Assembly (NCBI GenBank): GCA_014905825.1 | Contig: JACGCN010000001.1 | Span: 3,348,001-3,412,000 of the forward strand | Reading direction: 5' to 3' | DNA: 64,000 bases | Origin: Lyophyllum atratum | Taxonomy: Eukaryota > Basidiomycota > Agaricomycetes > Agaricales > Lyophyllaceae | Shown: piece after piece, positions 37,039 to 48,694 of the stretch | Layout of the letters: each line of letters opens with the position of its first letter | Position numbering within the stretch: the first letter of the stretch is position 1 | Made by a program: the position numbers and the translations under genes | The notes under the pieces: model-generated | Told to the model about the DNA's origin: nothing | What the model saw: only the letters and a program-made list of their open reading frames with translations | Database searches by the model: none

Positions 37039-37226
37039 AATAATAGTACTTCGAATCTTTCAATGGTTTCCTTTCTTTACACGGTTACCTCAATGCTCAT
37101 CGACGGGCCGCATTCTTTCGAAGTTCACGTACGTAACATCACAGATTTTTTTGCTCCTTGCCTCTCTACCACATAGCCACGGTACGATGTCCTATTGCTC
37201 GCCTGCTTTTTCCTGTGGCACTGCAG

Positions 37227-37527
37227 GCGACTGGCTAGTGGAGTCTGTCGAACTAAACCAGGTTTCAGTCCATTGGCCAGTTGCCCGTCGCACCTTGGGA
37301 AAAAGCCAGAACTTGAACAAAGACGCACGCTGATGGTTAACCTCTTTATTCACTAGGTCTTTCAATTGCTGCCATTGGCCCGTATCAAAGGTGAGGTGTC
37401 ACCTGGCTCCATTGTCCTTGCCCCAATTTTCTCTGCCAAGCATTGGGTGACTGGCTGGTGGAGTCTGTCGAACTAGACCAGGTTCCAGTCCGCCATCCAG
37501 TTACCTGCAGCTTGGTGAAGAAAAGGG
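37227..37527 (+). repeat. Degenerate direct repeat between integrase and dioxygenase genes
   Basis: Two copies, 37227-37310 and 37447-37527, share GACTGGCTxGTGGAGTCTGT, CGAACTAxACCAGGTTxCAG and a following CCAGTT-x-CC stretch. The 220-bp spacing and location between two cargo genes suggest an internal duplication of regulatory or terminal sequence. The role is unknown. Confidence 0.7.
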
Positions 37528-37646
37528 CATATCAACTGGGATGCATGCTGAACCCTGCTCTTCAGTGCTCAAGATATTGATGTGGCTTCAAAAATTCAGT
37601 TCACGTAGGGTGAGCATCTTCCAGCTTAATTTTGTTTGCAAGATTA

Positions 37647-39330
37647 ATGATGTGCTTGAATATCTTGAAGACGCGCTCCGGAATGACATTTTCGCCGTTC
37701 CAGATTGTTCCAATCGAAAATCCGACATTCAATCTCTCTGATGCGATAAGGATTGCTCATGAGCGGGGCAACTATGAGGGAGATACAACGCCTGCATCTC
37801 CACCACTTGATCCCCGAGCTGAAGGGTTCTGGACGGCCACCCCATCTCAGCAGCCTGTCTTGGGGTCTGGATCCAATGTTTCCGCTATGCCTCCCCCTGC
37901 ACGCCCTGCTGTCAATGAGCCTTCCGTTGCGCATGCATCCACCCTCCTGCAGCACCAATCATCGCCTGCCCATGCACATGAGGAAAGCACAGGTTTGCCA
38001 TCGAATCGAGATGATAAGCCTACAACAGCAGCAAACCTCAAGCGTTCCTGCTCCGATAGCAACGGGTACAATGCCAGGGGCAAAAGGAGAAACGTGCGCG
38101 TCCATTTAAAGCGACGGAAGAGGCTCGATGTGGATGCCCCTGTGCATGGTCACCATCCAACGCGCCCAGAGATAATCGAGGCCCATGTCAAAGCCGCAAA
38201 ATCCTATAACACTGACCTCCATGCAAAAGAACTGCCTGCAACCAGCTGTGGCTACGCTGCGCGAAATAAATCATCGGATGAAGGCATCTATTTCAGGTCA
38301 TTGAAAGAAGTCCTGGACTTGGGCTATCGCCTTATTGAGTGGGACGGCATGTATGCTTCTTCCCTTATTTTGCTACAGCACATGGCCCATTGTTCTTTTT
38401 ACAGAACTGCCATGCCTCTCGTCTGTAGTGAAGGTCGTATATTCGCGGTTCTTGCAGGCCAGATGGCTGATGATCCCACGTATGCCGAATCTTGCGAACT
38501 AGCCTACGAAGCCATGATGTATGAGGGCCAGGAGGCTCATTTTACAGCAGCAGAATTGAACCATCGTCGCGGTGACTTCCCTGCTGTCAATGTGGGCATC
38601 ACCATGGGACTTGGAGCAACATATCCCACTAACCTTGGTGTCGGCACACATGCTGACATGCTGAAGCGCTTGCTTGCAAATGAGCACATCATTCGCCTTG
38701 CAAACTTTGCAGACAGTAGGCCATCCATTCTTTTATTTACCTGTTTATACTGATATTATCTCAGGCGCCTTCAACCTCTGGGCACCCAATGTACACCGAC
38801 ATTATCGCGAACACCTCGATCCACTTTTCGACAAGCTTTCCTACCTTGAACCCATATTCCCGCGATGCGTCTTTCCAGCAGCTGCATTCAACTTTGGCGG
38901 AAATGTCTGCACAAAATCGCACCATGATAGCATGAATGCGGCGATCGGTTGGTGTGCTATCTTCGGGCTTGGGAAGTACGATCCGAAGAAAGGTGGGCAC
39001 CTTGTACTTCCGGACCTGAAGCTGGTAATCGAGTTCCCTCCTGGTGCCCTTATCATGATACCTTCGGCAACATTAACCCATGCGAATGTTCCTGTTGCAT
39101 TTGGAGATAGCCGAGTCTCCTTCACTCAATACTGCGGGGGAGGATTGATTCGCTATGTGGACAACGGGTACCGCACGGAGGCCGAACTGCGCAAGAGAGA
39201 TCGGAAGATGTATAATGAGATGATGGCTCGCAAGGCTACGCGATGGGACCAGGATCTCAAGCTGTACGATTTATTCAAGGATCGTGTTCCTTCTGTACAA
39301 GCTACGGTAAATGGCACATCCGACAATTGA
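37647..39330 (+). CDS. TET/JBP-like 2-oxoglutarate/Fe(II) dioxygenase
   Basis: Candidate DNA-base (5-methylcytosine or thymine) hydroxylase. Seen: an N-terminal variable part with a basic segment (NARGKRRNVRVHLKRRKRL); the family's entry motif YRLIEWDG, spliced to ITAMPLVCSEGRIFAVLAGQ; AVNVGITMGLGATYPTNLG; FPAAAFNFGGNVCTKSHHDS with the HxD iron pair at about 38919-38930; GGHLVLPDLKLVIEFPPGAL; the distal His in TLTHANVPVAFG; and the 2OG-binding Arg in DSRVSFTQYCGGGLIRYVDN. One intron is 54 nt and another about 50 nt. The start is uncertain (the ATG at 37647 is the first in frame). The frame is intact. Fungal TET/JBP genes are known passengers of KDZ transposons, but no KDZ transposase is visible here. 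Confidence 0.85.
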
Positions 39331-39547
39331 CTGTTAAATTTTTGTCTGCTGGCGCACGAGGCTACTGTAGTTGAGGGCATGTATGGCTTGACAGAGCACG
39401 TAGTTTATATTGAACAACAAGGACATGACTATCAATGTGATATCAAATGAAGATGATGGGATAAAAACTAAGGAGCGACAAGTAGGTTATGACGAAAGGA
39501 AAGTGGTGCATAGTGAGTTGATACTTAAGTGAGTGAAGATTTAGCAG

Positions 39548-42170
39548 TCAACGTGCAACATTGGAGACGTGCGAAATATCCATGGGAGCAGAACCAGAAG
39601 TGGATGCAATCATTATCTGAGACGGAGGCGGGGGAGTTTCGTCATTTGGGATGAGAGGGGTAGTAGATGGCTCAAACAAAGGCCTGGATTCGGAGTTCTC
39701 GCCAGCATCTGTGTCGGAAAGGGGAGTGAGACCATAGTACTCGCAAAACATGTTGCAACAGTGTTCCTTGCGAAAGGTGTCAAAGTAAGCATTCCCGTCG
39801 GCGAAGATGCGATTGTTGGACAGATCGCTAGAGAAGGCAGGCAATTAGGATAACACCATGATAGATAACGTGCAAAATGGAGCTCACGGCGAGGTTATAA
39901 TCTGGGGGTCAGTGAGGAGAGTCCGACCACCTATCAATGCCTTAGCTGGAGTGGACCAAGTAAAATGGCGATGCTTACCTTGGAAGTCTGAGACAAATAC
40001 AGTTCCTTTGGTCTTCTCAAACTGCACATGTTGAGCAAAGGCTAGAAAGCGAGCGCGAATATTCTTTTCTTCGTCTTTGAAAACACGCGGCTTGGGCGAA
40101 TCGTTGTTGAGGTATTTGACGAACCAGCCTTGGTTTTCCTTCTCAATCAGCTCCTCAATGAGGTAGGCCATCTTTTCCTCTGTATCCGAAATCGCAAGTC
40201 CCGTCTTGACGAAGCGCAGGTGCGGCACTTCAAAGGGAGGTTTCTTACCGTAACGAGCATCTTCAATGGCGACGAGGGCATATACAGAGTCCATGAGCGC
40301 GGCAGCCCAGCCAATGCAGTTGATTTCCGTTGTAAGAGACTGAGCCTGCTTGGCCCCGTCGTAAAATGTGGGCTGAGAACTACCTGGCCGCTTGAAGAAG
40401 GCCTGTTTAACGCAGATGCGCATAGACTGGCCACCAAACATAGGCCTTGTCGAGATTCCGGTGTAGGCAGATTTAAAGGAGCCGGAAGTAGGATTGGCCA
40501 TGTTATATGAAAAGGTCATCCGAACCGGGGCGATGTTTTGAATGCCGAGGAAAGCAAGGGGCCTTCTAATGAGATCTTGAAAGGGGATCTGAGGTGTTTG
40601 ATAGAAGCGTGACTCGATTGTCTTAGCATTGACTAGCAGAGATATAGCGCTGTCAATAGAAATCCTGGTACACAGATCATGAGACGCACAGAGTGAGCGC
40701 ATGCTCATCCTCCCGGGGGGAGTTTGGACCACCAATGCTTGCTTGATATCATCAACACTGGGTTCCTCAAGAGCTTCCATGACTCGGATTTTTTTTGAAG
40801 CATCACCAAGTGGGTGCTCGGGCGTCTACATTGCTTTTGTTATAAGTAGACTAAAGCTAAGTTCTCATTGAATACTGACCTCGATATCTTGAGCATTTTT
40901 CGCTGGAGTCGTCCTTCTCAAATGTGTATCCTTTGTCGGTGAGTCAGCCGGGCCTTTCTTGCGCTTTCCTTTGCCCTTTGGGGCGTCGAGAACTTGTTCC
41001 ACAACACGGTCAAGAGAAGTCTGCAAACGGTAGTCATGACAGTCAGTTGCTGAAAGGCAACATAAAGGATATACATACCAGGTTTGAAGATTCTGAAAGG
41101 TCGACTTGAGCCAGGTGTTCGAGAATGGCCTGGTACTTTTCAGGCGCAATAGAAAGCCAGATCTCAATGTCTTTTGCAACAAATTGCTTGACGCTCTTGT
41201 TGTTGCCTTTAAATTTGAAGAACCGCTCAGCTATCGCATCGAAATCGGGGACTCTGGGGAAGATCTCCACCCAATTTTTGTGTCTGAGCTCGCACTCCCC
41301 AATCTCAAGCGGAAATTCGCGGGACCAGACTATATACTGCGGAAGGAGAGCGGTAAATATCATGGCCTTGAGATCGCAAGCTCCAATATGGACAGGAATG
41401 TTGGGGACGCTTTCGACAATATTCTAGGGTGTGGTGTTAGTGACCAAGAACTGCAGAACAAGTAAGAGGCGCTTACGTGTACATAGGTGAAGCCTTTGAC
41501 ATCAGGCAGATTCACAATCATGCGGGCCTGGACGGTGATATTCTCAACGTTTATGCTGCTCGAGTAGGCTTTGCGCGCATATGCATCACGCATCGCTCGG
41601 TATTGCTGATGCGCAGCTTGGTAGCCCGAATGGACGGGAACAGGATGATGCAGCTTTGGGAATTGGAGAGTGCTGGCAGGGTTGAGCGACGACGGAGTAG
41701 CAACGTTGGGCCCCAAAAGCGACTGAGCAGTGGGAACGGGCGGTGGAGGCATGGAGTGATGGACATTCCCTAAGGTGCGGATTAAGACCTGTGGCTCTGA
41801 GAAAGAGGTGAGCTCAATGAAGGATTAAAAAAATAGACAAGCTTACCGCCACGCTGAGCAGCATTAACATGCTGACGAATGGTCTCACCATGATGTACCT
41901 GCTGAAGCGAGGCTTGTACATCTAGTAGGATTTCATCATTAAGAGGCATGGTCGAAAGTGAAGAGTGGACTCACTTAGCGCTTGCGGAGCTTGTCGGAGG
42001 CTGGCCGTCTTCTGGAGATAATAGGTTCGACACCCATTACAGACGAGAAGGCCAGGTTTATTTGACTTGGTGGATGCCATATAGTTGAGCTGGTCCTTGT
42101 CGTCGATGGCCACTTTGCACCGCTGGCAAATCTGTGTCGCAGCCGATGTAATCTCAGCTTCCATTTGCAT
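39548..42170 (-). CDS. Atypical alpha-kinase (MHCK/EF2K type) with N-terminal zinc motif
   Basis: Ser/Thr kinase of the alpha family. The start at 42170 gives MQMEAEITSAATQ, then a four-Cys motif (CQRCK...CNGC) and a Pro-rich linker. After a middle helical region comes the kinase domain: NPTSGSFKSAYTG (glycine-rich), RICVKQAFF (catalytic Lys), FVKTGLAI, AYLIEELI, WFVKYLNND, FAQHVQFEKTKGTVFVSDFQ, LLTDPQIITSP, FADGN, and the zinc-anchoring EHCCNMFCEYYGL that closes alpha-kinase folds. A low-complexity tail ends at VSNVAR. All exons join in frame without corrections. It lies convergent to the dioxygenase, 217 bp apart, inside the element. Confidence 0.85.
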
Positions 42171-42308
42171 GATGGATGAAAGCACAGGGTAAAGAAGGAA
42201 ACGGTGAGATAAATGAGTGAGGATGCAACAGAGGAAGGAAAGGAAGGTGGAAGAGGAGAGAAGAATGGAATAGAGGGAGCGGCGGAAGATTATGGAATGC
42301 TACCAACG

Positions 42309-42328
42309 AGACTGGCCAGGTTAATTTT
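42309..42328 (+). repeat. Internal copy of the element's terminal sequence
   Basis: GAGACTGGCCAGGTTAATTT, about 140 bp upstream of the alpha-kinase start, matches GAGACTGGCCAGGTCAGTTT found 11 bases inside both element termini. It reads in the same orientation as the left end. It may be a transposase-binding site or the remnant of a nested end. Confidence 0.5.
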
Positions 42329-42819
42329 GCACGATCACTTGCTATTTCAAATTTACACAACCATCGCGTGGCGAGACAAACCTCTAAGGACAAACATTAG
42401 CATTACAAAATGGATTTATTAAGTGCCCACATTATGCTCGACACCAGCCAAAAAAGATTGTCATTACATTCGCATTACATTGCCAGAGGTCATGAATCAT
42501 GTAAGTCGAAGACGACATTGAGAGAGGGTTGAGCGCTGGGTTGTACCAGCCGCGACCGCAACAAGGGAGCTCTCAGCCCACCATCGCTCGGCAGAGCCTG
42601 GTACTAAAACCAAGGCGTGCACGTTAGAGATGGTGAGGATGCCGAGGTTGAGGATGGCCCAGCTCACGGCCCGCAGCTCAGCAGTGAGGCGCGGATGGAC
42701 CAGCAGTGGGAGAAGATGCATACGCAGGCGACAGACAGCAACGAGGGGTGTGGAGGGCAGTAGGCCGCAGTGTTACGATATCCAGAGGAGTGAGAAATTG
42801 CTGGAAATGTCCAGAGCAA

Positions 42820-43960
42820 TTAAATGTCGGCAAGTAAGTAGTGGATGTGCAGCGAGGGTTGAGGCTTGTGTGGGTCCATCATGATCGCGGGCGCGGGACT
42901 CAAGGACGTAACATATTCGCGTTCTATGCATAAATGAGTATCAGAAAATGTCTACAATCAAAAGGTAGGGCTCAAAACTCACCTGGATGGGCCACGTACT
43001 CCTCATGGTACCCGTTTCGACTTTTGACGTCTCGGCACGCCTGAACGCAGCGTCGCCGGCGTTTTCGAGCGACATATTCGGATTCTATGCATAAAATGGT
43101 ATCAGAATATGTTCACAATCAATAAAATGGGATGAAAACTCACCTGGATGGGCCATGTACTCCTCATGGTACCCATTTCGACTTTTGACGTCTCGGCACG
43201 CCTGAACGCAGCATCGCCGGCGTCTTCGAGCGACATATTCGGATTCTATGCATAAAATGGTATAAGAAAATGTCTACAATCAAAAAATAGGGATGAAAAC
43301 TCACCTGGATGGGCCATGTACTCCTCATGGTACCCATTTCGACTTTTGACGTCTCGGCACGCCTGAACGCAGCGTCGCCGGCGGTTTCGAGCAACATATT
43401 CGCGTTCTATGCATAAATTAGTATCAGAATATGTCTACAATCAAAAAATAGGGATGAAAACTCACCTGGATGGGCCATGTACTCCTCATGGTACCCATTT
43501 CGACTTTTGACGCCTCGGCACGCCTGAACGCAGCGTCGCCGGCGTTTTCGAGCGACATATTCGGATTCTATGCATAAAATGGTATAAGAAAATGTCTACA
43601 ATCAAAAAATAGGGATGAAAACTCACCTGGATGGGCCATGTACTCCTCATGGTACCCATTTCGACTTTTGACGTCTCGGCACGCCTGAATGCAGCGTCGC
43701 CGGCGTTTTCGAGCGACATATTCGGATTCTATGCATAAAATGGTATCAGAATATGTTCACAATCAAAAAATAGGGATGAAAACTCACCTGGATGGGCCAT
43801 GTACTCCTCATGGTACCCATTTCGACTTTTGACGTCTCGGCACGCCTGAACGCAGCGTCGCGGGCGTTTTCGAACGACATAGTCGTATTCTATGCATCAT
43901 TCCGTGTAAGAACAAGCTTACAATCGTACGTTACAGATGGAAGTCACCAGGGCAGACCAT
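42820..43960 (-). CDS. Right-arm poly-exon gene encoding 34-residue tandem repeats
   Basis: A complete spliced reading frame can be built. Exon 1 (ATG at 43960, 13 nt, MVCP plus one base) is followed by six exons of 102 nt starting at 43889, 43728, 43567, 43406, 43245 and 43084, and a final exon from 42923 to TAA at 42820. The sum is 729 nt, or 242 residues, with no stop. Each middle exon gives one repeat of the form E-(R/S)-EYVARxRRRRCVQACRD, then VKSRNGYHEEYMAHP. Some differences between units are silent in this frame (GTT/GTC, AAT/AAC). The product is basic, Cys-containing and unlike any family I recognise. Whether it is translated is not shown by sequence. Confidence 0.5.
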
Positions 43961-44303
43961 GTTCTTGTTAGTCAGGCAATCTCTAGAAATGAGTTGAATG
44001 AAGCGGCATTCCTACGAAGAGTGGAAGGCTGAGAATACAATTCAGCTCATGAATGGGAAACATTGTAAGAGATAATGGACGCGCAGAGGCCCCAAGTTGA
44101 CGCAAAGTTGACGGAAGCTTGACGGAAGCAAAAACCTAGCCTCACGAACGATCATTCCCAATTGCATGCTGTTACTGTGTTCTAGAGATGAAGCCAAACA
44201 AGTGTACGGGGTCCCTAGGGATGCTTGTGATGGAAATCATCGGCTTGTGATGGAAATCGTCGGCATCTCCCAAAAACTGACCTGGCCAGTCTCGCTTTCC
44301 ATA
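42905..44303 (-). repeat. Right inverted arm of the large element
   Basis: This is the reverse complement of the left arm, outer end at 44303. It carries seven 161-bp units against eleven in the left arm, and a first unit (43889) without the stop codon present in the left copy. Confidence 0.85.
42923..43889 (-). repeat. Tandem array of 161-bp exon-intron units, right arm
   Basis: Six full 102-nt exon blocks and the start of a seventh occur at an exact 161-base spacing, each preceded by TATGCATAG and followed by GTGAGTTT. They face the centre of the element, as in the left arm. Confidence 0.93.
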
Positions 44304-44309
44304 CGCATG
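44304..44309. repeat. Target-site duplication, right copy (CGCATG)
   Basis: It directly follows the CCATA terminus of the large element and is identical to 33056-33061. Confidence 0.85.
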
Positions 44310-44507
44310 GAAGACTTGTCGCTTTGCGTGAGTCGTCGTTTTTGCGAAACGGACGCAGACGCAAAATACACATGTGAACCCGAACAATGTGGCGACCCCG
44401 GAGGATCTGCCAGGCACTACTCGTAAACCATGCTCTTGTTCGCTCCGTCTCAGCGCTAGAAGCACATGGACCGGTCGCTTATTTTTACTCCAGTTTTTGA
44501 CGCGACA

Positions 44508-44514
44508 TATAAAT
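44508..44514 (+). promoter_or_regulatory. TATA box of the exoglucanase gene
   Basis: TATAAAT lies 58 bases before the start codon at 44566. The promoter region between it and the transposon end is only about 200 bases, so upstream control elements may have been displaced by the insertion. Confidence 0.55.
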
Positions 44515-44565
44515 GGACGAACCATTTAGCATCGCTCCTTAGTCCATACTCCCTTACCCCGCGCT

Positions 44566-46334
<1,769 letters not shown>

Positions 46335-46917
46335 TCTTCCCCGCCGCTCATTCACTTACAATATACATGCCTTTACTTCATCCCTTTACTTATCGCATTC
46401 TCCTTCTCTTCTCCCGTACATTACATGGGACTGGCCAGAGACCACGCTCTTTTAACTTTTCTCTCTCAGTATACCCAGTCCGGATTAAACTTTATTTCAG
46501 TCAATTTATGTTCGATATCGTGTAGATGAACGTAGATACTTCTCGAATTGTACTTCTAGATCGAATTATGATTTCGATACTTCAGAATACCTCAGAACAA
46601 GACGGAGGTCGCACCCACGAAATTGAGCATAAGAGCCAGTGCTAAATAGATTTGAAGTTTTGAAAGAGACTAGGAGTGCTGACCGGGGCACTGCACTCAT
46701 GCAGTGACTGTTCTGACAAGCCTGGTCCTTGTGAAGATTAGCTCAACCAGACATGAAACACATACTTAATGAGGGCCGTCCCCTGGTACCCATTATCCCA
46801 AGAATGACCTCACGCCTCGCATCCACTATAATTCTGACGCTGTAGGTGTCATTAATGTATATACCATTAACGTGAGTAATATTTGTAGGGAGTAGTCGCC
46901 TTCTAGACGGTGCCAAA
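46335..46917. other. Convergent intergenic region
   Basis: It holds the 3' ends of exg1 and oac1. An 78-codon open frame on the minus strand continues past the oac1 stop in another frame and is most likely chance. Nothing else is recognised. Confidence 0.5.
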
Positions 46918-48528
46918 TTACGTCTCCGAATCCTCCAAGTTTCTTTGCCGTCCTCTCTTGAAGTCCTTGTAAAGCCCAAGAATAATGTCGTTCGCAGTCA
47001 AGGTAACAATCCTAGCAAATGCTGATCAAAAATGGCATCTAAAATCACGTATTAAGATGCTCACGTATGTGGGGCAATCCGCATGAAATGCGCAGTGGAG
47101 CCTTTATGAAAGCGGTCAGGACGATGAGAAAATGTGAATATGATGCAGTTCATACCCTTGTACCATCCGCGAATCCCTTCTACCTTGAAAGTCTTCCACA
47201 GGCAATCTATTGGATTCTTGTAAAGGGTACCGCGTAGCCTGCCGTCGGGTGTACGTATTGTCGGTTGGTTATACATTCGGGTAAGAGCCTACAAAATGAT
47301 TGGAGTAGTCAGAAACCGGATCATATATCAAAAGGACGGTCTTACTGTGTCCGCAGGTTGCATCACTAGGCACTAGGGGTAAAGTGAAGACTTCAGGTAT
47401 GCAAGGCTAAGAAAGGGCAATGCTTACGACACACATTCCAGATACAAAGCTACTAGCAAGGAACGTCCATGTACTATCAGCAGGCAGAATACCATGCTTC
47501 ACCAGCTGTGTTTTTGTGAAGTTGTAACTGGGAAGTTGCACCTGTCGCCAATGCGATCAGGAAGGGGCAATGTAGTTCTCAAGCCTTTAAAGACACACCG
47601 ACGAACCCATGGATGTCCGCAAAATCGCTGCATCTATCCCACGGACGAGACCACGGGGTCCCTCTGCCCGGAAAATCGTGGAAAGGGCGTCAAAAGAACT
47701 TTTATAATAGTGTTGAGCTCCAACAGGAAGAGCAGGCGAGTAGGCCTGAATGATATCAGAAAAAGCTGGATACAAATTGCTTTTTGGTACGGCGAAGCGT
47801 GACTGACCTGCATTCGAGCTTTTATTAGGAAGAGAGGGTTTCCCAGCGACGCTGCAGAAATTTAAAATGTGTCAGTGACATATTCACGGTTCGTGGTAGT
47901 TTGCTCACCTCCTACGGCTCCACTGCTCGCCCCTGCGAGGATGGACGTGAACGGGACCTGTTCTTCGGGCGCAATCCCGAACACCTGGTTTATGTTTCGT
48001 CTAAAAGGTTCATAAAATCCTTTACGCGATGATTGGTCGCGGGCTGGAGGTCGAAAAGGGGCGAATAGGCTCACCGAGACGAGACCCATTCAAAAGGATC
48101 TACAGGATTTCGTTACTGTTTGAATAGATATTTGAGAACAACTATCTTACTTGATACGCATACTAGTCGGAAAGTCAACATTAGAGGAATGAAGGCGCAG
48201 GCAATACTCACTGCGGGCCCGAGACCTCGTTGAAGTCCCCGTATACCTTCGTTCTTCCACGTCTTCGCTAGGACGTCGAAGGCATTGTTGTACACCTTGA
48301 CGCCGCCCCCCTTCGCAAGTTCACCTTGAAGCTGTAGACGCGTCTTCGCAACTTCTGCAGGGTTGGAGATCGTCACCTAATTCCGGAATGGATGTGAGTT
48401 TCGGGTAGCAAAAATGTTTGGCTGGTAGAAGCACGAACCGCGATGCAGGCTGCGATACCACCGCATATGAAGCCTTCCCCGGTGGATAATATAACGGGTC
48501 TAGTATTCACAGCAGAAGGTGAAGACAT
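46918..48528 (-). CDS. oac1: Mitochondrial oxaloacetate/sulfate carrier Oac1-like
   Basis: Inner-membrane carrier of the SLC25 family. The start at 48528 gives MSSPSAVNTRPVILS, then GEGFICGGIAACIAVTISNP. Carrier repeats are seen as SNPAEVAKTRLQLQGELAKG, NEGIRGLQRGLGPAYAYQIL, QAYSPALPVGAQHYYKSSFD, AEGPRGLVRGIDAAILRTSM, and the third repeat with RMYNQPTIRTPDGRLRGTLY and VEGIRGWYKGSTAHFMRIAP. The C-terminus is TANDIILGLYKDFKRG. At the junction NGSR|GFYEPF (about 48030-48090) the phases of the donor and acceptor do not match, so another one-base problem or an unseen splice variant is likely there. It is divergent from the Mdm1 gene (166 bp). Confidence 0.85.
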
Positions 48529-48694
48529 GAACTTCGCGTCGAGGAGCCAGCGACGGCGGTCTAATGGTGGCAAGAAGGTAATTCGGACTTCGGCCCCGGG
48601 TCATTTGCCCCGCTCACGTGGGCACTTCACGAACGACCATCACTTGCAATCGACGTTAGCTGTTCAGAGCTACAAGTTGTCCAATGACTTCCTC

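Larger units (their letters stand above)
33062..44303. mobile_element. 11.2-kb DDE-integrase transposon carrying TET/JBP and alpha-kinase cargo
   Basis: The two ends are inverted copies starting TATGGAAAGCGAGACTGGCC at 33062 and, on the minus strand, at 44303. Perfect 6-bp direct repeats (CGCATG) flank it, and outside them the flanks share no similarity. The arms stay similar for about 2.1 kb on the left and 1.4 kb on the right, and contain 161-bp tandem units. Between the arms lie an integrase and a TET/JBP-like dioxygenase (plus strand) and an alpha-kinase (minus strand), all with intact frames. The terminal TATGG, long inverted repeats and 6-bp duplication recall the eukaryotic IS3EU group, but this family name is from memory and needs checking. 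The insertion sits 262 bp upstream of the glucanase start codon. Confidence 0.88.

Noticed and set aside
46743..46979. Extra minus-strand ORF after oac1
   Set aside because: It overlaps the last oac1 exon in another frame and lacks any family feature.
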